This document shows positions 12,268 to 22,414 of a DNA stretch of 64,000 nucleotides, piece after piece. Below the pieces are notes generated by a model, which worked only from the letters and a program-made list of their open reading frames with translations, searched no databases and was not told the origin of the DNA. The first letter of the stretch is position 1. Every line of letters starts with the position of its first letter. Source of the DNA: Podospora pseudoanserina (lineage: Eukaryota > Ascomycota > Sordariomycetes > Sordariales > Podosporaceae); the NCBI RefSeq assembly GCF_035222485.1, contig NC_085923.1, forward strand, positions 2,046,001-2,110,000, given 5' to 3'. The position numbers and the translations under genes are program-made.

Positions 12268-14739
12268 ATGTCGAACAATAACATTGCCGAATTTCCTGAT
12301 GTTCAGGTCAAACTCCAACAGCCAAAGGAAAAGTCAGCATTCGAGAGACAAAAAGCAGAGATCGAGGCGAAGCGCCTGCGCGAAGAGGCCGAGACGGCAG
12401 CTGCCCTTGCCGAATTCCAAAAGGAATTTGGAGGCGACGACGAAGAGGATAAGCTTCCTCGAGGCTCTCACCAGACATCGAGATTTGGGAATGGCCCGCC
12501 CACTCGACCAGCTTTCAACAGCCCGTCACCTTTTGGAGGTGGTGCAGGCAAGCGACATTTCGGCCTTCCTTCGGGGCCCTCGTTGAAGAGCGGTCCTGGG
12601 AGTTTGGGACCTCCTCCGCCATCATACGGCAAGAAGCGAACGTTTGATGGGTTTCAGCAGGACCGAGATCGAGAGAGGGGACGAAACTGGGATAGGTCGG
12701 GCTTCGAAGATCGAGAGGCGGGATCCTTGACCGTGTCCAAAGCTTTCGAGGCCAGTGATGATGAAGGCGAGACAACGGCTGTTTCTGGCCGTGCCGAGGA
12801 GAAGGCGGCTTCGAGACCTACCCTACGTTTGTCCAACTTGCCACCAGGCAGATCACCGGCATTCATCAAGTCTCTGATACCGGCAAACTTGACTGTGGAG
12901 GATGTCAAGATCGTGCCACCAGCGGGACCGACCGGTGCTGACCGTGGCACGGAGAGAAAGTCGGTATCAGCGATAGTTACGCTGTCAAAGGAAACACCTG
13001 CTGCTGAAATTGATGCCGCAGTCAGCACGCTGCAGAATCGCTATCTAGGCTTCGGTTTTTTCCTTTCTTTGCACAGACATCTCTCCTCGGCCGCCATTTC
13101 GTCAGGGCTTACAGCTCTGCACCCTTCGACCTCAGTGATATCACACCCATTTGGGGCGAAGAAGGTCGAGGAAATTTTGAGGCCGCATGGCTCACATTCG
13201 GTGAGCTCCCACCGCGGCTATGCGCCTCCTACCCACTATGGCCCTCCCATGAGTGGTTCCGTCAACCGAAGTGGTATCCTCCACGTTCCTGTCAGCCCGC
13301 CACGGGATATCAAACAACTTCGCATGATACACAAAGTCATCGAGTCGGTCCTGGAGCATGGGCCACAGCTGGAGGCCCTCCTTATGTCTCGCCCGGATGT
13401 GCAACAAGAGGAAAAGTGGGCATGGCTATGGGATGCGCGCAGTGAGGGTGGTATCTGGTACCGCTGGAGGCTGTGGGAAATCGTGACGGGTTTGCAGTCC
13501 ACAGACAAGGTCAAGTATTGGCCATTGTTTGAGGGAAGCCATGCCTGGAAAGCACCAGCACAACGGCTTGCCTACGAATATGTCACAGGTGTCGATGAGT
13601 TTGTCTCAGAGCCCGAGTATGATTCTTCTGAAGATGAGGATTTCGATGACGAGCAGGGTCGACAGGGCGAGCACAACGAGCAGGAGGATACATTTTTAAA
13701 CCCCATTGAAAAGTCAAAGCTGTCCCACTTGTTGTCTCGACTACCAACAACAACAACCAAGATCAGGAAAGGAGACATTGCGCGCATAGCAACATTTGCC
13801 ATCACGCACGCCAGCCGAGGAGCCGATGAAGTTGTCGAAATGATTGTGTCCAACATCGAGCAACCATTCGCATATACCTCGGCCAATCCAGACTACAAAC
13901 GTGATGGGAAAGAGAAGGACGAGGGCTCGCGCGATGCCTCTCCTGCTCCAGACGACAAACTTGGATCCGGTGGACTTGACACTAGCGCAGCGTCACTTCT
14001 CGGCCTTTATGTGGTCAGTGACATTTTGTCCTCTTCATCCACCAGCGGCATCCGCCATGCATGGCGGTATCGTCAATTATTCGAGAACGCGCTTCGAGCC
14101 CACAAGACGTTTGAGAAGCTGGGAATGGTGGTGGATAAGCTAGGCTGGGGACGGATCCGGGCCGACAGGTGGAAGCGCGCCGTAGAACTGGTGCTAAGCC
14201 TCTGGGAGAGTTGGTGTGTGTTTCCGGTTGAAACCCACGAGTATTTCGTCAACAGTTTCAACAACCCACCAGCTCTGAAGAAGCCGGTGGACGTTGGCGG
14301 AACAGAGCAAAAGGTGGGCAAATGGAAGCCAGTGGAGACAGAAGCTGGCGCAAAAGAGAAGGACCACGGCTTTTTGCCGATCTCGACAAAGCTATCGACT
14401 GACCAGGACGACGAAAATGACCACTACTTGGAGGATGTTTTGGAATCTCGTGATGGTGATGTCGAGCTCCAGTCACCCTACATGTACTACACCTCGGTGC
14501 TGGATGAGTTCTCTGACCTGGACCTCGACGGTGTCCCATATGACGACGACGACGACGACGACGACGAGAATGGGGTCAGCGGAGATGTGAGCATGCCGCA
14601 ACCGACAACGACAGAGCCACCAGCAGATAAGGTGGAAACCAAGATCATAGGAGGCTTTTCCATGTCGGCGGCGAAGGCTGCGCCAGTGAAGAAGCGGATG
14701 CGTGCAGTGGACATGTTTGCGGGGTCTGACTCTGATTAG
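12268..14739 (+). CDS. U2 snRNP-associated SR140-like splicing protein (RRM-SWAP-CID)
   Basis: An intronless frame encodes 823 aa from ATG 12268 (context CGAAAC ATG TCG). An upstream in-frame ATG at 12187 adds 27 basic residues of doubtful reality. Order of parts: a Lys/Glu coiled leader, a glycine-rich segment, an RRM at about 181-280 (TLRLSNLPP ... YLGFGFFLSLHRHLS), a SWAP/surp module at about 354-400 (IHKVIESVLEHGPQLEALLM) and a CID-like helical domain at about 475-690. The C-terminal acidic tail has an Asp run coded by a (GAC)n stretch and ends KKRMRAVDMFAGSDSD. This domain order matches human U2SURP/SR140, a component of the 17S U2 snRNP. The nuclear splicing role is taken from the family. 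Confidence 0.88.
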   Translation: MSNNNIAEFPDVQVKLQQPKEKSAFERQKAEIEAKRLREEAETAAALAEFQKEFGGDDEEDKLPRGSHQTSRFGNGPPTRPAFNSPSPFGGGAGKRHFGLPSGPSLKSGPGSLGPPPPSYGKKRTFDGFQQDRDRERGRNWDRSGFEDREAGSLTVSKAFEASDDEGETTAVSGRAEEKAASRPTLRLSNLPPGRSPAFIKSLIPANLTVEDVKIVPPAGPTGADRGTERKSVSAIVTLSKETPAAEIDAAVSTLQNRYLGFGFFLSLHRHLSSAAISSGLTALHPSTSVISHPFGAKKVEEILRPHGSHSVSSHRGYAPPTHYGPPMSGSVNRSGILHVPVSPPRDIKQLRMIHKVIESVLEHGPQLEALLMSRPDVQQEEKWAWLWDARSEGGIWYRWRLWEIVTGLQSTDKVKYWPLFEGSHAWKAPAQRLAYEYVTGVDEFVSEPEYDSSEDEDFDDEQGRQGEHNEQEDTFLNPIEKSKLSHLLSRLPTTTTKIRKGDIARIATFAITHASRGADEVVEMIVSNIEQPFAYTSANPDYKRDGKEKDEGSRDASPAPDDKLGSGGLDTSAASLLGLYVVSDILSSSSTSGIRHAWRYRQLFENALRAHKTFEKLGMVVDKLGWGRIRADRWKRAVELVLSLWESWCVFPVETHEYFVNSFNNPPALKKPVDVGGTEQKVGKWKPVETEAGAKEKDHGFLPISTKLSTDQDDENDHYLEDVLESRDGDVELQSPYMYYTSVLDEFSDLDLDGVPYDDDDDDDDENGVSGDVSMPQPTTTEPPADKVETKIIGGFSMSAAKAAPVKKRMRAVDMFAGSDSD

Positions 14740-17049
14740 ACGGCCACCTGAGAAACGGAGGCGTTTCTGGGGAAGATAAGATTAGATCGCCAAGAGATCA
14801 AAGTGCCCTTTTGACTTGGCCCCTATATCCATAACAGCCGCCGCCGCCACGCCACCCATATCACATCGTCAGGTCTCAAGCGTGAATGCAAAGGGCAAAG
14901 GGCAAAGGGAAAATAGGCAATGCTCGGCGGTTCTGGGCGGTGCTACCCACCCACGTCTCGCGTAACATTATGCGAGGCATTCGCTATCCACGGGGTTGGG
15001 ACAGGAATGGGCGGCAGAGGAACGGCACTATTGGGGTTGGGTTCATGCGTTCGGCTCACACCAAGCACCAAGTCACGCAAGTCTACGAATAGGTGAACGA
15101 GTTTGGAGGGAGGCAATCACAGCAAGCATGGCAAGGTAGTACTCGACAGCCAGAGGGCGTCTCCCAAAAGGGCCAATTACTAAATGCGTAGAGCAGATCC
15201 CGCGCAGTCCCCCAACCTGCCCGCTCCTTGGCTGTTGGGTTGCGTCCCATCAAGCCATGCACGCCATGTTGGAGAGAAGATAGTAAAAAGTTTGTCTAGC
15301 TTAGGGTTTAAGGTATGTTGTGCACCTGTCATGCGGCGTTGCCATCCCATCTTGTGGTGTGGATGGATGATTGTGGTGCACGTGAGAGAGTGTCGGGCGT
15401 GGTTATCTCGAGTTTATTATTCTCTTTGAGGATGAACGCGGCGGAGATGGCTGACATGTTTTGTGTGTGTACGTACCTACTTCAAAAGACCCGAGCGTAG
15501 TCACCAGCTTTATTACACGGTACATAGAAGTGTCCCTTGGCTACGAGGCTGGACCAACGTGGGTGGTGGTTATATTGCTGACTAAAAACTTGCGCACCCC
15601 ACCTTTGGCACCTTCCCATCTCAAGCCATGGCCACCCACCTACCCACCCATATCTGCAAGAGCGAAGGTTGTTTTTCATCAAGACCTGGGGAAAGGTCCC
15701 TGACCCCCAAGAAAGGATGTGCTGTGGCCTGGAGTAGCGATGGCTGCAAATGCTACCTTGGAGAATTCTGAGCTGTGACAGGTGACAGTTGTGATGAATG
15801 TCGAGACGAAAACCTTCCAAGCCCAGTTGTTTCCGGCATTCTCCACCCGTGCCTCTTCCTTAGGAAACTCAACCGACTCCAGCTTGTTGCAACCTACACC
15901 ACCTCTACACAGCACAGTCACAATCCAAGCCCCCCGGCAGCCCAGTAGTAGCAGCCTCCATCTCCGCCCTGCCTCGCTCAGTTCCGGCCCGGCCCTCCCC
16001 TCGTCCCAGGTCCAGCAGCAGCTCCGAGCAAAGCTGTGTGTGCTACCTACTACCTCGATAGCTCACCGGCATATTCCATCTCTCACTCACCTTTGCAGAC
16101 ACAAGCTCCAGCAGAACCACCGGCGCTGGCCCTAGAATGGCGTGACCCTGGGACCTGGATTTGTTCTTCTTTTTATTTTATTTTATGCTTCTTCTCTTTG
16201 TCGGCTCTGCTACCATCGACCACCGTTCCGTCCCTTCGGCTCAACTCTAACTGCCGAGCCAGCTCTGGTACCTCTTCCACCTTCCACCGCCAAAACCCAA
16301 CAAGCAAAAAGCCCCTTGCCTGTGCCTAAGCTGCGGGCCAGCGCCGCTGACATCGCGTGCCGGTTGGAGGGGGACCTCTGAATGTTGGAGCTGCTGACGG
16401 GACAGACTAAACCCGCTCGGACTTTCCACAAATCTGTGGACGTCCTTTCTCTCTCTCTCTCCAGGTCCGCCGAGTCGCCTGTACAAGATTCGTCCAGAGT
16501 CCTGACTGACTCTTGTCAACCTCAACCGTCGACGGCTTGACAGTTCGTCTTATTTTCCGTCTCGACATTCTCACGGACGGTCTCCTTCATCTTCGTCCCA
16601 CCGCTTGCTGGCCTCGAGGGTCTGTCGGTTTCAGCTCTTGGGGTGTCTAGAACGTTGAGAGAGCCTCAAGCACACGGTGTCGATCTTTTCGGTCTCTTCA
16701 CCTGTGGCGATACAGCGTGCGTTATAAACAGGAAATTCCGCTCTCCTGAACCAGACCTCGGCAGCATCCGACAAGTCTTGTCCATCCGACCACACAGAAG
16801 CTCTCGGTTGCTTCAGCCAAAGCACTGGCGATAACCTCTCTCCATTCGACGCATTGCTCGCCAGCCTTGTCACTGCCTGCGGCGGTATGAGCTGCGAGCT
16901 CGGTCTTGCTTATCCTACTCACAACATTGTCTCCAGCAGCGGCTAGGACACAGGCTCTGTCCGAAACCTTGAACGCCTCGGAAAACCTTGCTGAGCAAGA
17001 AACAGAACAGGCTTTTCCCCCTCATCTCCCTCTCAAACAAACACACAAG
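14740..17049. other. Long intergenic region upstream of the copper regulator
   Basis: I see no conserved coding sequence. The part from about 15800 to 17049 is CT-rich, including a CTCTCTCTCTCTC run near 16450. It is probably promoter and long 5' leader of the copper-fist gene, which would fit a regulated transcription factor. Confidence 0.5.
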
Positions 17050-18904
17050 ATGCCCATCATAAACGGGCAAAAAATGGCCTGGTATGTCTTGCTTTTCTGT
17101 TTGTCCCGAGGTTTCCTTGCTGACGCTCATGCCTTGACATAGCGGGCCATGCATTCGCGGCCATCGCTCTACGAAATGCAATCACTATAACGAGCGGGTG
17201 ATGGTGCCGGTGAGGAAGCCTGGTCGCCCCTTGAGCACCTGCCCCTGCCCACCTGGGAAACCATGTGTATGCGGCGGCGTTAGAGTTGCCATTCCGAAGA
17301 AGCAAAAGTGCCATTGTCCAGCTGGGACTGTCGACAGTGCTACCAGCTCCGAGTTCGACCCTTCGCCAGTTGACACACCCATCTCACCAGCATCACGCAC
17401 CTCTTCGAATCGAGTCACCAAGTCGGGTTCGGGGTCCAAGTCAGCCAGCCGAAGGCAATCGCTGGCGCTTGCGAACTTGGAGAGGATGGATCCCAACTCC
17501 ATCAACCTGATCCCGTCGCCCAATGGAAATGGAATGATTGGAATCACGGCCATGGTGAGCCCAAGGGACGCGACGTTTGGACATCCGATGGGGATGGTAT
17601 CCATGGGGCCTCGGGAGTCTTTTGTGCCTGCACCACCACCGGATTTTGGTGGTCCAATGGGATACAACATGCCCCCAAGCATGCCGCCACACATGCCACC
17701 GCCTCACTATCCCCCGCATATTCAGATCTCGCAGCATATCAAGACGGAAAATGGCGGGTTCGTCCCGATGCTGAACGGGACTTTTGTCTCGCCAGTGCCC
17801 ATTCCCGCCTTTGTCGATGGCCCTCACCCACAGGGAATGCAGGCGTTCAACGGGCCGCCGCCGCCACCACCTCCCAATCCTGTTCTCGAACCATCGGCCA
17901 TGTCCAAGCCGAAGGGAGGTTCGGGAGGCGGGGGCTGCTGTGGTGGTGGCAACAAGGCATCCCCCATTCAGGCGCCTCCTCCAGTGCCGGCTCCTCTTCC
18001 TACCCCTCCTCAACAGCAAATGCCGAACACAATGCCACCACCCCAATCACAGAATGCCCCGTCAGGCGGAGGCGGCAGCTGTTGCAGCAGCAAATCTTCG
18101 CAGCCACCCCCCATGCCCCAGATGAGCCCCAACGCTATGCAGGCACCCCCTCAGCCGGGTTTTGGTCAGGGATTCATTCCCCAGTATCAGACTCCGATCG
18201 ATATCAAGATGGAAAACATGCACCACCATCAGCCATTCCAGTTTCCCGGTCAGACTGTGTTCACCTATCCCGCCGAGTATGGCTCATGGCAGATGCCCAT
18301 CAACCCAGCCATCTGGCAGCAAGTTGTCTCACGGCCGCCCACGCAGCAGCAACACGAGACGCCTATTTCTGCCACTGCTCCCAACGGCAACAACGGGACC
18401 GTGGGCGGGAACTCTCACGAGTGCGGCTGTGGTGAGGGCTGCCAGTGTGTTGGCTGCCTGGCTCATCCGTTCAACTCGCAAATGCTTCAGTATGTGCAGA
18501 ACGCCTACAGCCCCAACAGCAGCCACGGCAACAGCAGGAGCGCGGATTCCAGCGCCAATGCCAGTCCCAGCGCGAACCCTTTGAACCTGGCGAGTCCTGT
18601 GGAGATTCCCAGCGGGCCGGAGCTGCCGCCATCACACCAGACACAACCGCAGCCACCACCAAGGCCGAACGCGAACGAGTCTGATGGCTCGTCGAACGCG
18701 CCAACTCCGCCGAACGAGGGATCGCCGGCTCTGTCGAACGAGGAGGAGCTGACGGCGCTGGATTACTATTTTGTCCACTTGCCCATTTCGGCTTTGTGCG
18801 TGGGGGCGTTGGACATGTGCCCTTGCGACGAGTCTTGCGAGTGTGTGGGGTGTTTGGTGCATAACACTGCGGGATTCCCTCAGGGGGATGGGGGGTTCTC
18901 TTAG
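17050..18904 (+). CDS. grisea: Copper-fist transcription factor, GRISEA/Mac1/Cuf1-like
   Basis: Two exons, 17050..17081 and 17143..18904, with a 61-nt intron splitting Cys11; spliced length 1794 nt, 597 aa. The N-terminus is a complete copper fist: C11-x2-C14-x8-C23-x-H25 zinc ligands within GPCIRGHRSTKCNH, then KPGRP, the minor-groove contact motif. Two Cys clusters with the pattern CxCx3CxCx2CxxH lie further on, CGCGEGCQCVGCLAH at about residue 456 and CPCDESCECVGCLVH near the C-terminus; such repeats sense Cu(I) in Mac1, Cuf1 and GRISEA. The middle is Pro/Gln-rich, with two additional Cys pairs in glycine runs (GGGGCCGGG and GGGGSCC). The expected role is activation of high-affinity copper uptake when copper is low, with copper binding to the repeats switching it off. 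The family call is firm; orthology to GRISEA is by architecture. Confidence 0.92.
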
Positions 18905-19919
18905 GTTTCTTTCAGGGATGGGTGGTTTATCGTGTGTTGAGTTTGAATTGGCATTTTGTTTTCCCCCTTTTTTTTTCTTTTTTTCTTTCCTTGGCTATCA
19001 CTCTATTTCGAGATACCCATGTGCTGGTTGTCGGTGCTCATTTTCAGAGGGGAAAGGTAACACAGGCAAGAAAGGGGGGGGGTTGATTTCGAGAATGGTG
19101 ACAGGAAAAGGGGGGGTGGGCATTTGTGGCTTTGTTGAGGAGGTGATACCCTACAGTGGACATTTGCCAGCTTCATTACAGGATTTGATGATAGCGAGAG
19201 GTGGGCGGGCATTGGCAGCTGTATCAAGGAGTTGATAACCTACAGTGAAGGGGTTGGGCAAGGTGGGTAGCGTTGTGAATAGAGCTATGGATTGTGTTGA
19301 GGGGGTGTTACACGGCTTGAGAGATAGGCACGATAGGCAAATGGAGATGGGTTGACACTGTTGACTGTCAATAGATTTTATCAGTGTGGCTTGATGATGT
19401 GCCGTGAGAATATTTGAGTTTGATGGGGACACAAGATGCTAACTGAACTTACCTCGATTACGAACAGTTCGGGTAGGGGGCTTGGGTAGTTATGCTTGTT
19501 GGACCGTGGATGGTAAAGGTGTGGCTCTGGTTGAGGTGGATGGCAGCATCTCCGTCAGGCAGCTGTCTGAGGTGTCGGAGATAAGAATGGTGGGTCGGGG
19601 TAGGGGGAAACGGAGGTTTTGTTGCACAAGGTCTTGGCGGTGCATAACTGGTAACGGGGGAGAGACGGCGTCAACAGTGGGTTGGGGGGGAGCGTTAACA
19701 TTTCTTTTGGGGGAGGATGTGGAAGGGCGCACTGACAATTTGGCGCGCGGTGAGTGAGAGTATCCGGGCAGTATATACCAACGACTTGGCCATCGCAAAA
19801 AAATATAGAAGAGGAATAGAGTTTTTAAAGAAGCTGGGCTTTTGTACTCGGTATTTCAGCTATTTCACTTGTGTTATTTCGGAGCCAGATTGGGAAGACA
19901 ACTACAAAAAGAGGACAAG
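18905..19919. other. Intergenic region
   Basis: This is the 3' flank of the copper regulator and promoter of the SR-rich gene. G-rich runs and poly-T runs occur; no gene is supported. Confidence 0.5.
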
Positions 19920-20948
19920 ATGCTCAACTCGAGAACACGATCAAGATCACCTGCTCGCTCACCATCACGACGAGATGGTGACAGAGACAGGGAAAGGAGG
20001 CGTGAGAGGGAACGTTGCAGAGAGAGGAGCCGCGATCGGGGAGATGGACACCGCTCTCACCACCACCCCTCCCGTCACCATCACTCGTCACCACCAACAT
20101 TGCCCTTCCACCGCGCCCCATTAACCAAAACCTCACTGCACTCCCACACCCAGCTCTTTCAATCCTACCTCTCCACCGTCAAGAATTTGTCTTTCGGCTC
20201 CCTCTCGGAAACGGAGGCAAAAGGCCGCTGGAAGAGTTTTACTGGAAAGTGGAACAGGGGGGAGTTGAGCGAGGAGTGGTATAACCACCCTTCTTTACCA
20301 CCACCATCATCAAAGATACACACCCCTTCCTTCTCCCCTGCCCCCTCAATCCCAGAACTGAACCCCGGCACCAACAAATCCGACGATGACGACGGCGACG
20401 ACGACGACGACGACGATGACGATGAGTACATCCCTCCTTTACCAACCCAAAATCAAGCGCAGCAGCATGGTCGCCATGGCCCAGCAATCCCAACAAGAGA
20501 TGACCTCACCCACCGCGACGAGCTGTTGGAGACGGAAAGGGGGCGCTCTCTTGATGACCACCGGTACGAGAGGAAAACTTTTAGGAAATTCCACAGGGAG
20601 CAGCTTGACGAGCTTGTTCCAAAGGCGGATCCGGGGTCGAGGGAACGGAAGCTGGAGAGGAAGAGGGAAGTGACTGAGAAGCTGAAGGGGTTCGGACAGG
20701 ACAAGGAGCAGGGGGTGGAGGAGGTGAACGAAGGGGATCTGATGGGTGGTGATGATGCGATCGAGGAGCTCAAGAGGATGAAGAAGTTGAGAGAGGAGAG
20801 GCAGAATCAGAGGCAGAGTCGGAGGGAGGAGGAGGAGATGCTGAGACGGCAGGAGAGGGAGGAACGGGTGAGGGGGTATAAGGAAAGGGAGGAGAGGGTG
20901 ATGGAGGGGCTGAGGGGGTTGGTTAGGGAGAGGTTTGGGGGGTGTTGA
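19920..20948 (+). CDS. SR/RD-rich protein resembling the SCI1 family
   Basis: A single exon encodes 342 aa from ATG 19920, chosen because the RS/RD repeat (RTRSRSPARSPSRRDGDRDR) begins at once; an upstream in-frame ATG at 19842 would add a hydrophobic leader that fits poorly. After the basic RS/RD and His-rich start comes a segment with LFQSYLSTVKNL and KSFTGKWNRGELSEEWY, similar in spacing to the conserved block of style cell-cycle inhibitor 1 proteins. An Asp run coded by (GAC)n follows, then a long charged Arg/Glu coiled coil. A nuclear, splicing-associated location is likely from composition. The family assignment is tentative. Confidence 0.72.
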   Translation: MLNSRTRSRSPARSPSRRDGDRDRERRRERERCRERSRDRGDGHRSHHHPSRHHHSSPPTLPFHRAPLTKTSLHSHTQLFQSYLSTVKNLSFGSLSETEAKGRWKSFTGKWNRGELSEEWYNHPSLPPPSSKIHTPSFSPAPSIPELNPGTNKSDDDDGDDDDDDDDDEYIPPLPTQNQAQQHGRHGPAIPTRDDLTHRDELLETERGRSLDDHRYERKTFRKFHREQLDELVPKADPGSRERKLERKREVTEKLKGFGQDKEQGVEEVNEGDLMGGDDAIEELKRMKKLREERQNQRQSRREEEEMLRRQEREERVRGYKEREERVMEGLRGLVRERFGGC

Positions 20949-21319
20949 AAGTGGGGAGGCTCTCTTGTGTGGTGTCTTTTGTCGCTCTCTGTTGGGCAGT
21001 TCGATACCGGTACCGTGCATCCATTTTTGCACAGAGCAGCACTGGAAAATCCCATTACATGCATAACAGTATGATTCAACCTACCAAGGGTTCATCATGT
21101 CCCCAATGTTTCCGTCACACTTCCCAGGTTCAATATCAATCATATGCCTCCCAAAACTCCAAATCACACACATAAAATTAACATTCACACCCCCCTTCCC
21201 TCCCAAGCTCCACCACGCCTATTAAAATGATTTGACGCCTCCCAAAATGCAGCCAACATGTAAAAATTGCCCTTCCCACGCCCTCCCCCCCCTATGTCTT
21301 CCAAATCCCAACTGAGGCC
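20949..21319. other. Convergent spacer
   Basis: This is the short 3' flank shared by the SR-rich gene and VPS25. Nothing else is seen. Confidence 0.5.
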
Positions 21320-21911
21320 TTACAAAAACTTGACACCCAAATTCTCCTCCCCCCCCAACGTCTGCGCCCTCCCCTTTTTGACCAGCACGCCCACCGCCTT
21401 GACCAGCAATTCCTGATCCAAACCCCAGAACTCTGTCACGCTGTCAGCCACGACCCCTTTCTGCTACCCATCATCAGAAACTCACCGGACCCCCTCGTCC
21501 CCTCCCCCTCAGCCAACTCATAAACAGTCACCACCACCCCCCTATTCCCCGTCTCGTCAGCCCACCGCTCCAACAACCCCGCCCACTCCTCCGGCGTTCT
21601 CCAGTACACCCAGACCAGATCCCCTTCTTTACCTCCATACCACTCCGCCCTCCCTTGTCGTTTCATAAAATCGATCATCTCCTTCATGTAAGAGACTTCC
21701 AGCCGCCGGTTGATTGTTTCGTTGTTGAAGAGGGGGTAGATAACCGATGCAGGGGAAGTGGTCGCATCGGAGAGGGAGATGCGGTAGAGCTTGTGGTGTC
21801 GACAATAGGCCAAGATGAGGGAAGACCACTTGGAGAGCTGGGCGTGCCGGGTCGAGAGGTTGATTTGGGGGGTGAAGAAGGGGGGGAAGGAGTGCTCTTT
21901 TGGGAAGGGGA

Positions 21912-21963
<52 letters not shown>

Positions 21964-21981
21964 GGGGGGGTTGGTGGTCAT
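21320..21981 (-). CDS. vps25: ESCRT-II subunit Vps25
   Basis: Two exons, 21981..21486 and 21432..21320, with a 53-nt intron; spliced length 609 nt, 202 aa. The frame only works with the acceptor GTGACAG; an AG nine bases earlier would give an immediate stop. After a polyalanine run coded by a (GCN)n repeat comes the Vps25 signature: FPPFFTPQ, QLSKWSSLIL, then a first winged helix and a second with RTPEEWAGLL and VYELAEGE. The C-terminal half of the second winged helix is EFWGLDQELLVKAV in exon 2. Vps25 sits twice in the Y-shaped ESCRT-II complex on endosomes and contacts ESCRT-III Vps20 in multivesicular body sorting. The start is placed at MTTNPPP because upstream in-frame sequence has no family similarity. 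Confidence 0.93.
21914..21960. repeat. (CTG)n/(CAG)n trinucleotide run
   Basis: Near-perfect GCT/CTG units code the polyalanine run near the Vps25 N-terminus on the minus strand. It is likely to be length-variable between strains. Confidence 0.85.
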
Positions 21982-22414
21982 GATGGGAAGGTGTTTGGCT
22001 GCTGTAAATAAGTCCTGGTTTGGATTGGTTAGATGAGTGTAAAGGAAAAAGGGATTGGGTGAGGTTGGTTGTGGATAAGATGGGAAAAGTATATGGGATG
22101 GGTTGGTGTGAAAGTGGTGGTGGGGTTGGATGGATGGAATAAAGAGTGCCAAGACCTTGTGCCTTGCATGGCGAGGGGTTGTGGTTCTTCTGACTGGACC
22201 ATCAAGGTTCATATCATGAAGATGGGAAAAGCTTGTCGTAAGCAGCAGTAGGTAGACTTTTGATTTTCATCATCAGGATAACAAGAGTAAAAAAAATAAT
22301 AAAAATAAAAATCCCACACACGGTATATCCTGATCCCTAACCATATCCTACTCCTAACCCATAGACCAACAACATCCGTAAAATAAAACTCGACCAAAAA
22401 AAAAACACAAAAAA
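21982..22414. other. Spacer between NDC80 3' end and VPS25 start
   Basis: It is AT-rich next to NDC80 (A runs around 22290-22410) and is presumed terminator of NDC80 plus the VPS25 promoter. Confidence 0.5.
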
